A DNA stretch of 64,000 nt from Maribacter litoralis (lineage in GTDB: Bacteria; Bacteroidota; Bacteroidia; Flavobacteriales; Flavobacteriaceae): the NCBI RefSeq assembly GCF_003075045.1, contig NZ_QCZD01000003.1, positions 124,001 to 188,000 on the forward strand, in the 5' to 3' direction. The translations under genes were made by a program, and so were the position numbers. Numbering within the stretch: the stretch's first letter is position 1; every line of letters begins with the position of its first letter. Positions 17,723 to 24,972 of this stretch are shown here, piece by piece. Below the pieces are notes generated by a model, which was not told the DNA's origin, did not search any database, and saw only the letters and a program-made list of their open reading frames with translations.

Positions 17723-19248
17723 AGACTGTTGACGTAGGCAATTAATGCTTGTTTATTTTCGGTAGAAAGTTCTAACCCAAATGGATGGCCTTCTACTTTT
17801 TGACTTGTATTAAAAGTTGCGTTATACCCTGTGCGTTCAAAATCATCCTGTAAACGCTCTTTGCTCAGCAGTTCTTCTAAACTGGTAATACTACCATCAT
17901 GTAGCAAGGCCTGCCTATTCCAAACACCAATTAAAGATGGCACCTTGTAAAACCCTGTTCCACGCCTGGTACTCATTGCCAATTGCGGATCGGTACCTAC
18001 AGATATATCAAAAATATCAAGCTCGCTTTTATATGATTTAGGAAACGTAAAACCATCTACCGGCAATAACATATTATTGGAAAAATATGGCGGAGCGTGG
18101 CAAGTAACACAACCTTCTTCAGCAAAAATACGCTGCCCTTTGTTCACCTGTTCTTCGGGTTGTGAAATAGGACTTTTAGGTGCGTTCAAACTATAAATAT
18201 ACTTGGCAAGGGCATACAACTGTCCGTCGGAATATCGCCTACCCGCCTGCATCGGATTTTCTTGCTCATTGGGCCAAGGGCGCAGCATGTTGTATTTATT
18301 GTACTTGCTCATAAAATCGGTTTCTTCGTTAAATGTGGCATACAACATTAGATCTTCGATCGATCTATGGCGCATGAGCCCCGTATGATCCAAGTACTTC
18401 CTATCCTGTAAATTATATAGATCTGGTATACTGGCCGGTGTTCCAATATTTGTACCATGCCTATGTACTACACCGCTAGAGGCTCTATCAATATTCTCTA
18501 TAAAATCTTCGGGAGACATATCCATTAATCGTTGCTGTGCCACAGATTTGATCCACGGTGCTCCAAATAGAAACATTTTATCTCCTAAGAGTCCCTGCAT
18601 AATTTGTTCTTGAGGAACATTATGACTTCGAGCATTATCCAATAAACCTCTTAAATCTTCCGCATAATCGGGATCGAAAGGAAAATTGCCTTGTGCGCCT
18701 TTAATTATAGAACTATCGGGCATTACTTTAGTATGGCACATAACGCAAGAACGCCCTGTTATTAGTAACACCCCTTTTTCCGGAACTACCAATTTATAAA
18801 ATGGAATAATACCGTCTTTACCAACCGGTAACTTTTCTTTATCGTGCAATAAAGTCAACCTTGTTAGAAAAGTGGAGTCTAAAGGGCGTAGCGATAAGCT
18901 ATAATCAAAAACCAATTCTCCCGCTTTTACCCAATCTTCATTAGAGGTCAATTCATCTTCATTAAATACTACTTCTGGCTCTAATTGTGATAAGCTCTCA
19001 TAATATCCCTCAGGTTCTCTTCCTGGTAGATAAACAGGGTAAGATTTATATATTTCTTGGGTTGCCAGTTTTTCATACTGATCTTCTGGCACGTAGTTTA
19101 TTCTGATTGTACTATCTGCCAATGGCACATACACCCCTTCAAGATATTTTTTAATGTACGGTTTAGGAATATCGATAGTAACGGTCATAAAACCAAACAA
19201 GGTTGTTAGTGCTATACAAGTCAGTAGCACTCGATATAATGTTCTCAT
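17719..19248 (-). CDS. Dihaem cytochrome c peroxidase-like (MauG/CCP) protein
   Basis: A 509-residue protein with an N-terminal hydrophobic export segment (TLYRVLLTCIALTTLFGFM). Two CxxCH haem c sites are visible: SCVMCHTK near residue 165 and GCVTCHAPP near 380. The C-terminal cytochrome has the cytochrome c peroxidase-like block GTGFYKVPSLIGVW and LLHDGSITSLEELLS. It should act in the periplasm in peroxide reduction or another redox step. The N-terminal half is longer than in classical bacterial cytochrome c peroxidases. It forms a two-gene operon with the YceI-like gene, and the pair lies inside the repeat array. Confidence 0.82.
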   Translation of the reverse strand: MRTLYRVLLTCIALTTLFGFMTVTIDIPKPYIKKYLEGVYVPLADSTIRINYVPEDQYEKLATQEIYKSYPVYLPGREPEGYYESLSQLEPEVVFNEDELTSNEDWVKAGELVFDYSLSLRPLDSTFLTRLTLLHDKEKLPVGKDGIIPFYKLVVPEKGVLLITGRSCVMCHTKVMPDSSIIKGAQGNFPFDPDYAEDLRGLLDNARSHNVPQEQIMQGLLGDKMFLFGAPWIKSVAQQRLMDMSPEDFIENIDRASSGVVHRHGTNIGTPASIPDLYNLQDRKYLDHTGLMRHRSIEDLMLYATFNEETDFMSKYNKYNMLRPWPNEQENPMQAGRRYSDGQLYALAKYIYSLNAPKSPISQPEEQVNKGQRIFAEEGCVTCHAPPYFSNNMLLPVDGFTFPKSYKSELDIFDISVGTDPQLAMSTRRGTGFYKVPSLIGVWNRQALLHDGSITSLEELLSKERLQDDFERTGYNATFNTSQKVEGHPFGLELSTENKQALIAYVNSL

Positions 19249-19378
19249 AATGTGATGGTTGAACTATTAATTTACGATTCATAGTAAAATTTTTAAATCA
19301 AAATTTCATGTATCGTTCAGAAAACATTGCAGATGGTAGAAAAAGCCAATTTTTCGGTAAAGTAATTTGTTCAAGAAT

Positions 19379-20435
19379 CGGGTGATGAAGGTTTTATTCA
19401 AAATTCTAACTCAAAAGGACCCACCCCTAGCCCCTCCGAGGAGGGGAACAGTTTGTGACTATTATTAGACCTTTTAGATAAAAACAGACGAAGTAGCTCT
19501 TATAAAAACACAACTCCCAAAGCAACCAACAAACCCACTAACAAAAACGAAAACCTCCCCTCTTGGGAGGGGACCAAAGGGGTGGGTGCTATGGGTGATG
19601 AAGATTGCATTCAAAAATCTAACTCAAAAGGACCCACCCCTAGCCCCTACGAGGAGGGGAATAGTTTCTGACTATTATTAGACCTTTTAGATAAAACAGA
19701 CGAAATAACTCTTATAACAACGCCACCCCAAAGTAACCAGCAAACCCGCAACCAAAACGAAAACCTCCCCTCTTGGGAGGGGACCAAAGGGGTGGGTGCT
19801 ACGAGTGATGCAGATAACTTTGAACATTCTAAATCAAAAGGACCCACCCCTAGCCCCTACGAGGAGGGGAATAGTTTGTGACTATTATTAGACCTTTTAG
19901 ACAAAACAGACGAAATAACTCTTTTAAAAACGCAACTCCCCAACAACCAACAAACCCGCAAACAAAACGAAAACCTCCCCTCTTGGGAGGGGACCAAAGG
20001 GGTGGGTGTTATGGGTGATGAAGGTTTAATTACACACGCTAACTCAAAAGGACCCACCCCTAGCCCCTCCGAGGAGGGGAATAGTTTCTGACTATTATTA
20101 GACCTTTTAGATAAAACAGACGAAGTAACTCTTATAAAAGCGAATCTCCCCAACTACCAACAAACCTGCAACCAAAAACGAAAACCTCCTCTCTTGGGAG
20201 GGGACCAAAGGGGTGGGTGCTACAGGTGATGAAGGTTTCATTACACACGCTAACTCAAAAGGACCCACCCCTAGCCCCTCCGAGGAGGGGAATAGTTTCT
20301 GACTTAAAATAAACCTTGTAGATAAAACAGACGAAGTAACTCTTATAAAAGCGAATCTCCCCAACAACCAACAAACCCGCAATCAAAAACGCAACTCTCC
20401 CCTCTTGGGAGGGGACCAAAGGGGTGGGTGCTACG
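19379..20435. repeat. Right part of the A/B repeat array, about 210-base tandem period
   Basis: Five consecutive units have B arms starting at 19419, 19632, 19842, 20052 and 20263, spaced 213, 210, 210 and 211 bases. Module A hairpins start near 19557, 19767, 19977, 20188 and 20399. The first unit starts abruptly at CGGGTGATGAAGG (19379) and lacks its A. The last A (near 20399) has no B after it. The linker motifs (around AGATAAAACAGACGAAGTAAC and AACCAACAAACCCGCAAAC) are kept in every unit. Two B copies have CCCCTAC in place of CCCCTCC, which breaks one stem pair. No real gene is seen here. Confidence 0.93.
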
Positions 20436-20488
20436 GTGTACTCGTTTTAACTACAAACGCAGCTCGTTATAGTCTCTTTACACCCCAT

Positions 20489-20536
20489 ATATTTTTCTGA
20501 CAGTTTTACGGAAACCCGTAAGAAAATATACCGTAA
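20489..20536. promoter_or_regulatory. Nested inverted repeat upstream of the QueC/SLATT operon
   Basis: The inner hairpin is TTACGG (20506-20511), loop AAAC, CCGTAA (20516-20521). Outer arms ATATTTTTCT (20489-20498) and AGAAAATAT (20521-20529) are near-complementary. CCGTAA recurs at 20531-20536. It lies 80-120 bases before the first operon gene and could be an operator or a structured leader. Confidence 0.4.
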
Positions 20537-20613
20537 CTTCTTTATATTGCATTAGCAAACAAAGTACACTCCCCCTACTACTTTAATATAAATAAATTAA
20601 AAAATAGCAAATA

Positions 20614-20931
20614 ATGAGTGGATCAGGAGGAGGCGGTTATGTACCCCCACAAAGAACAAAATTTGATTGTGAGACAAGTATTATTGTTTCAACAGTTTCT
20701 TCAATTAATTTAACTATCCTTGAAAAACACAATGTAGGTCAAATTCTTTTTTTAATGATTGGAGAGAATGAAGAGTTATTAATTGAAGATGGTGACGGTG
20801 AAATTCTAGGTGCTATACTTCATTCCAACACCTCCGACATAATAAATTGCATGAAACAAGGTGCTACCTACCAGGCCGAAATTACAACAATAAATTCTCC
20901 AACTTGTAAAGTGAAAATTAGCAGAAATTAA
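20614..20931 (+). CDS. Small protein with Gly-rich N-terminus, first gene of putative conflict operon
   Basis: A 105-residue protein. It opens MSGSGGGGYVPPQRT, a flexible Gly-rich start. A likely beta-rich domain with alternating hydrophobic residues follows (VGQILFLMIGENEELLIEDG, then GATYQAEITTINSPTCKVKI). It has no membrane segment and no catalytic motif I can name. I do not recognise a named family, although small proteins with such Gly-rich starts are, from memory, seen next to predicted conflict-system genes. The stop is only two bases before the next ATG, so it belongs with the kinase/NDT gene. It may be an adaptor or sensor. Confidence 0.75.
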   Translation: MSGSGGGGYVPPQRTKFDCETSIIVSTVSSINLTILEKHNVGQILFLMIGENEELLIEDGDGEILGAILHSNTSDIINCMKQGATYQAEITTINSPTCKVKISRN

Positions 20932-20933
20932 AT

Positions 20934-22123
20934 ATGATAAATGTTATTGGGGGTACGTATAGAGAAATTGATTATGATGATATTTCGTTAGAATTATTTG
21001 GTTCTGGATTCAGGTGTTCAAAATTTTTATTAGAAAACGATTGCAATGTGCAATTCTTTACTAGTGGAAATAGCGAAACACTAACTTTTCTAAAAGAAAA
21101 TCAAAAAGTATATAAAAAATTTAAAATTAAATTTAATAAATACAATGAACTAATTACATTTAAATACAGTTTTGCTTTAGACCAGCCCGATATTTATCCC
21201 AACCCTCTAAGGATTACCAAAACCAATAACATTAATGTTAACAGTATAAACGTTATAGCATATGGAATGCTAGAAACCGAGTTTAATATTATTGCAGAAA
21301 AAGTAGTTTATGACCCTCAAACTTCCTTAAAACCGACTAAATACAGTGATTTTGGAAAAGCAAATGAACTTGTTTATATAATAAATTTAAATGAGGCATA
21401 TTCTCTAGCTTCTAGTAAGAATATTACAAATATTAAAACTTATTTTTTTGAATCAGAGGGTGCGAAGGCATTTATAATAAAAAATGGTCCTTTTGGAGCT
21501 ACTTTATATTACGGTGAAAACGAATATAATATACCGGCTTATGTAACTGAAAATGTAAGTAAAATTGGTTCTGGTGATATTTTTACTTCAAGCTTTGGCT
21601 ATTATTGGATGGAAAAAAATCTCTCACTTGAAGAATCAGCGATAAATGCTTCTAAATCTACCTCACTTTACTGTGATAAAAAAGCTTATGTAGATTGCTC
21701 AAGACAAACAAAATTTAAATATAAGGAATTCAACTACATAGATTTAACTAAAAAACAGGTTTATTTAGCCTCTCCTTTTTTTTCAATAGCAGAATTAATT
21801 CTAATTGACAAAATACGTTCTGCATTTTTAGCTTTTGGCGTTAAGGTTTTCTCGCCATTTCATGATATAGGTTTCGGTAATGATATATCAACTGCTAAAA
21901 AAGATATAAAAGGTATTGAGGATTCTGATATTATCTTTTGTGTTTTTGATAATTTAGACTCGGGTACCTTAATAGAATCAGGATATTCTTTATCCAAAGA
22001 AAAAAAATAATCGGCTATCATAGAACCTGTGACGAAGCTAATTTATTAATGTTAAAACCTGGTGATTTTGAATGTTATAAAAATTTAACAACAGCTATAT
22101 ATAAGACAATATGGAGTATGTAA
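20934..22123 (+). CDS. PfkB kinase-nucleoside deoxyribosyltransferase fusion with a -1 frameshift
   Basis: The first frame (20934-22010) encodes 358 residues. An N-terminal PfkB/ribokinase-like domain (1-265) has VYDPQTSLKP, the NLNEAYSLA region and the catalytic loop KIGSGDIFTSSF. A nucleoside 2-deoxyribosyltransferase-like domain (from about 275) follows: QVYLASPFFSIAELI, GIEDSDIIFCVFD and SGTLIESGYSL, with the likely catalytic Glu in LIESG. This frame stops at TAA 22008-22010, directly after A8 (22000-22007). In the -1 frame, reading from 22007, the expected continuation IIGYHRTCDEANLL runs to a TAA at 22121-22123, giving about 396 residues. The site contains the heptamer A-AAA-AAA in phase. 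It may be programmed slippage, a phase-variable tract or a disrupting mutation. Confidence 0.8.
22000..22007 (+). other. A8 slippery site for the -1 frameshift
   Basis: Bases 22001-22007 read A-AAA-AAA in the upstream frame, a classical -1 slippery heptamer, directly before an in-frame TAA. A -1 shift opens 38 further codons that complete the deoxyribosyltransferase domain. No strong downstream hairpin was seen. Confidence 0.65.
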
Positions 22124-22710
22124 AAAAAGCTGTATTATTGTCTGGCGGTATAGATTCAATTTGTTTAACATATGGAATCAAACCTGATATCGCATATACA
22201 GTTGATTATGGTCAAACAGTTTCTAAAAGAGAAATTTATGTTTCAAAATTTATTTGTAATAAATTGAACATAAAACATAAAACAATTAAAGTTGATTGTA
22301 AAAATTTAGGTTCTGGCACGTTAGCTAACTCAAAAACTTCGAGTATTTCTCCCTCTGAAGAGTGGTGGCCTTTTAGAAATCAACTTCTTGTAACACTTGC
22401 AGCTATGCAATCAATAAAAGACTCGGTGAATGAGATTTACCTAGCTTCAGTAAAGTCTGATAATTTTCACAAAGATGGTACAATAGATTTTTATAAATCA
22501 ATAAATAATCTTGTATCATATCAAGAAGGAAACATTAAAATAATTTGTCCAACATTAGATTTCTATAGTCATCAACTTGTTATTAAATACAAAGTGCCAA
22601 TTGAATTAATAACATTAGCCCATTCTTGTCATATTTCTAACTTAGCATGTGGAAAATGTTCTGGGTGCACAAAGCAATTAAGGGTCAGACACGAACTGAA
22701 TATAGAATAA
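22111..22710 (+). CDS. QueC-like PP-loop ATPase
   Basis: A 199-residue protein related to 7-cyano-7-deazaguanine synthase. The N-terminal PP-loop is LLSGGIDSICLTYG. The family region around WWPFRNQLLVTLAA is kept, and the C-terminal zinc site reads SCHISNLACGKCSGC. QueC makes preQ0 for queuosine, but no queD, queE or folE gene is here, so a housekeeping role is unlikely. QueC-like proteins are also known parts of antiphage systems (QatC of QatABCD; type IV CBASS). The start codon lies inside the last 13 bases of the frameshifted upstream reading frame, which suggests coupling of translation to the shifted product. Confidence 0.88.
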   Translation: MEYVKKAVLLSGGIDSICLTYGIKPDIAYTVDYGQTVSKREIYVSKFICNKLNIKHKTIKVDCKNLGSGTLANSKTSSISPSEEWWPFRNQLLVTLAAMQSIKDSVNEIYLASVKSDNFHKDGTIDFYKSINNLVSYQEGNIKIICPTLDFYSHQLVIKYKVPIELITLAHSCHISNLACGKCSGCTKQLRVRHELNIE

Positions 22711-22805
22711 TTTAAATTTGGATTTTTCTATCTTAAACTAGATAAAATCAATTTCAAATTAAAATAAACTATGTTTTATGTATTATATAAATTAACAATT
22801 GAATA

Positions 22806-23459
22806 ATGGCAAAAAGTTTTGAAAAAGGAAAAGGTAAAGAACATTTAGACAAAGACTTCCTTGAAGAATTAAAACATAAGATCTGGTCTACAAAAGGAAC
22901 TAGATTTACTGCTGATAGTCGACTAAAAACTATTGCAAAATACTCAACTTTAAGTATTAGTTTTCTTTCTGCTTATCTTGTGATTTTTGGATTAGTTTCT
23001 GTTTATAACTTGTTTAATCCTAACGTAATTAATCCAAATATAATAGCTTTCACAATTACCGCTTTATCAATTTTAGTTTTGGTTTTCTCCTTATTAGAAA
23101 ACGCTCAAAATTACCCAGTAAAAGCTAAAAATTTTCACGATTGCGCTTTAGATTTAGCTGATTTATATAACGAACTGCAAAATTATAAGTCTTATGAGAT
23201 AGATGCATCTGAAAATGATAAATTAGAATTTTGCAAAAACCTTCAAAAGGAATATCAAAACATTTTACGGCGATACGAAAATCATGACCCAATTGACAAT
23301 AAATATTTTAGGATAAAACATCCTGATTACTATTCTATTAAATGGCATGAATGGATTAAAACACCTTTTATGTATTTTGTTAATACGAGATTAATATATT
23401 TAGCGATGATGCTAGTTCCCGGTATAATTTTATTTTTTCTAATAACTAATACCCATTAG
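22806..23459 (+). CDS. SLATT-domain two-TM membrane protein, probable effector
   Basis: A 217-residue protein that fits the SLATT family, most like the SLATT_5 type. The N-terminal soluble part has KIWSTKGTRFTADSRLKTIA. Two adjacent hydrophobic helices follow (about 58-105: LSISFLSAYLVIFGLVSVY and IIAFTITALSILVLVFSLL). A helical cytoplasmic region and a C-terminal hydrophobic stretch (FVNTRLIYLAMMLVPGIILFF) complete it. SLATT proteins are predicted pore-forming effectors of nucleotide-signalling conflict systems. The gene follows the QueC-like gene by 95 AT-rich bases and may have its own promoter. Toxicity is inferred, not shown. Confidence 0.82.
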   Translation: MAKSFEKGKGKEHLDKDFLEELKHKIWSTKGTRFTADSRLKTIAKYSTLSISFLSAYLVIFGLVSVYNLFNPNVINPNIIAFTITALSILVLVFSLLENAQNYPVKAKNFHDCALDLADLYNELQNYKSYEIDASENDKLEFCKNLQKEYQNILRRYENHDPIDNKYFRIKHPDYYSIKWHEWIKTPFMYFVNTRLIYLAMMLVPGIILFFLITNTH

Positions 23460-23481
23460 TCGAAGGATTTTTCTAATTTTC

Positions 23482-23502
23482 TGACAAATTGGTAATTTGT
23501 CA
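23482..23502. repeat. Perfect inverted repeat after the SLATT gene
   Basis: TGACAAATT, three bases, AATTTGTCA. It lies 23 bases after the SLATT stop. It lacks a T run, so it is either a weak terminator or a protein-binding palindrome. Confidence 0.5.
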
Positions 23503-23587
23503 TCTAAGAAACGAGGAAGATTTTGGTGATTATCATTCTACATAACAATTTTTATTCAATAAGTACATATGATAAAGAACTTTAAAT

Positions 23588-24091
23588 ATGAGCAGAAACC
23601 TCTTTCTCTTAATATTTACCTTATTCTTCTTAGGTGCTTTCGCCCAAGACAGTTTCAACAAACTCCCAATAGCAGCAAAAATCAACTGCCCAATGCTATT
23701 AGTTGACGAACATATCATCGCCAATAAAAATATCATCACTTCAAAGGAAGATATTGAAGAAATAGGAGTAATAAAAGATAAACCTAGCCGCGAAACGCAT
23801 TTTTATAATCTTACGGCAAACGGTATTCTGTTTGCTAAACTAAAAAAGGAAATACCCAATAAAACACAAGCTGAACTGAACATCTTTTTAGATTTGGACG
23901 AAAACAATCCAGTGTATGTAAACGGTTATTTATTGGAGCATAACACGTATACCATTGCTACAGAAAGCATTGCAGAAGTGGAACTGGTAGCCCCAAATAA
24001 AGAAAATAACTTAGCACAAACGGTCATCAATGTTTGGACATTAACTCAAGAAGAACGTGAAAATGGCTGTGCTTTATCCCAAATGGAGTAA
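23588..24091 (+). CDS. Exported protein of unknown function
   Basis: A 167-residue protein with a clear Sec signal peptide (LFLLIFTLFFLGAFA, then QD). The mature part has a region around KINCPMLLVDEHIIANKNI followed by beta-rich sequence. This hints at a small plug- or carboxypeptidase-regulatory-like fold, but I do not recognise a family. It is followed 29 bases later by a DinB-family gene with its own signal peptide. G+C content looks closer to the chromosome than that of the operon upstream. Confidence 0.75.
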   Translation: MSRNLFLLIFTLFFLGAFAQDSFNKLPIAAKINCPMLLVDEHIIANKNIITSKEDIEEIGVIKDKPSRETHFYNLTANGILFAKLKKEIPNKTQAELNIFLDLDENNPVYVNGYLLEHNTYTIATESIAEVELVAPNKENNLAQTVINVWTLTQEERENGCALSQME

Positions 24092-24120
24092 ATTAGTTGT
24101 TCACCTCATCATCAATCATC

Positions 24121-24657
24121 ATGAAAACAACAATTATTCTTATCTCGTTTATTCTATTTACTACAACTCCACTACTTGCCCAGCAAAATGCATTTTTGGA
24201 AGATTCCATTGAACGCTTAGAGAACTCCCGCCAGTATATTCTGCTCGTGGCAGATATGATGCCCAAAGAAAAATACGATTATAAAGTAACGCCCGAATCT
24301 TTAAGTTTTTCCGAGAATTTAATGCATATTGGCTTCGCGCTAGATTGGCATAGCCAGTCGCTCTTAGGGGGTCGTGATGCTCGCGTGTACCAAACCGATA
24401 CCGTTTTTAAACCCGCCCATAAAACCAAAGCGGAAATGATGGCGCGTATAGACCAAACCTTTACCGAGGCCATTACCCTTTTACAAGATTTTGACCCTAA
24501 AGCCTTAGATGATCATTTAGATTATTTTGGTCTAGACCGTTCCAAAAGGCAAATTTGCATGCTGTTGGCAGACCATATTACGCACCACAGAGGGCAAATG
24601 CTGGTTGCCATGCGCCTTAACGGGTTAACGCCACCAAGATATGTGCTTTATCAATAG
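24121..24657 (+). CDS. Exported DinB-family protein
   Basis: A 178-residue protein with a signal peptide (TTIILISFILFTTTPLLA, then QQ) and a DinB-like four-helix bundle. The putative metal His residues are in LMHIGFALDWHS and LLADHITHHRGQ. The C-terminal GLTPPRYVLYQ is typical of DinB proteins. DinB-fold proteins are metal-dependent thiol-linked transferases or are uncharacterised. This one is exported, which is a variant seen in Bacteroidota. I chose the ATG at 24121 because it opens the signal peptide directly; the frame can be extended to 24097 only through a TTG. Confidence 0.85.
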   Translation: MKTTIILISFILFTTTPLLAQQNAFLEDSIERLENSRQYILLVADMMPKEKYDYKVTPESLSFSENLMHIGFALDWHSQSLLGGRDARVYQTDTVFKPAHKTKAEMMARIDQTFTEAITLLQDFDPKALDDHLDYFGLDRSKRQICMLLADHITHHRGQMLVAMRLNGLTPPRYVLYQ

Positions 24658-24671
24658 AGCGAAGCCAGCAA

Positions 24672-24797
24672 CTATTCTTGCTTCTTTTTATCGGTATTCA
24701 TAATAGAAATTACAATACCTACCAGGGCAATACAAACACCGGCAAATACAGCGATCATTACAACACCATTGCTCCAGTTTACCAAGGGAAGATTCAT
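24672..24797 (-). CDS. Small single-pass membrane protein
   Basis: On the minus strand, 41 codons from the ATG at 24797 (or 44 from 24806) encode MNLPLVNWSNGVVMIAV, then a hydrophobic helix of about 22 residues (VVMIAVFAGVCIALVGIVI), and end in NTDKKKQE. The pattern of a short periplasmic start, one helix and a charged cytoplasmic tail is that of a genuine small membrane protein. It lies convergent with the DinB gene and shares a short 3' region with it. An overlapping plus-strand frame (24678-24953) looks non-coding. Confidence 0.65.
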   Translation of the reverse strand: MNLPLVNWSNGVVMIAVFAGVCIALVGIVISIMNTDKKKQE

Positions 24798-24972
24798 TGT
24801 TATCATAGTTTGGTCATTTTAATTGCCGTAAATGTAATTTCTAGCGGCTGTTTATTCTATGACAATTGTCAGCTCACCGAAATAGACAATGTATTTGTAC
24901 CTGGATTATCGCCTAAAGATTGTATGCCTTATTTGGGTTCTGTATTTTTATAGTTACAAATGATATTTGAAA

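Noticed and set aside
19647-20382. Minus-strand frames of 66-98 codons across the repeat array
   Set aside because: They are open because the ~210-base period is a multiple of three (70 codons) and the repeats are GC-rich. The same peptide pieces repeat and no start or domain is sensible.
15950-20435. CRISPR array
   Set aside because: The period is ~210 bases, the sequences between hairpins are conserved rather than unique, and no cas gene is present.
15950-20435. Insertion sequence or integron
   Set aside because: No transposase or integrase gene and no target-site duplication were seen. The only enzyme inside is the DUF559 protein.
22111-22710. Housekeeping queC for queuosine
   Set aside because: No other queuosine gene is nearby, the gene is coupled to the kinase-NDT gene, and SLATT follows; the conflict-system reading fits better.
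20614-23459. Type IV CBASS or QatABCD
   Set aside because: No CD-NTase, glycosylase, TatD or QatA/QatB-like gene is present, so only the QueC-like component is shared.
23482-23502. Clear rho-independent terminator after SLATT
   Set aside because: The stem is perfect but AT-rich, and no T run follows, so it is listed only as an inverted repeat.
24678-24953. Plus-strand frame of 91 codons
   Set aside because: It is antisense to a better supported small membrane protein gene and has an unlikely composition (many Asn, His and Cys).
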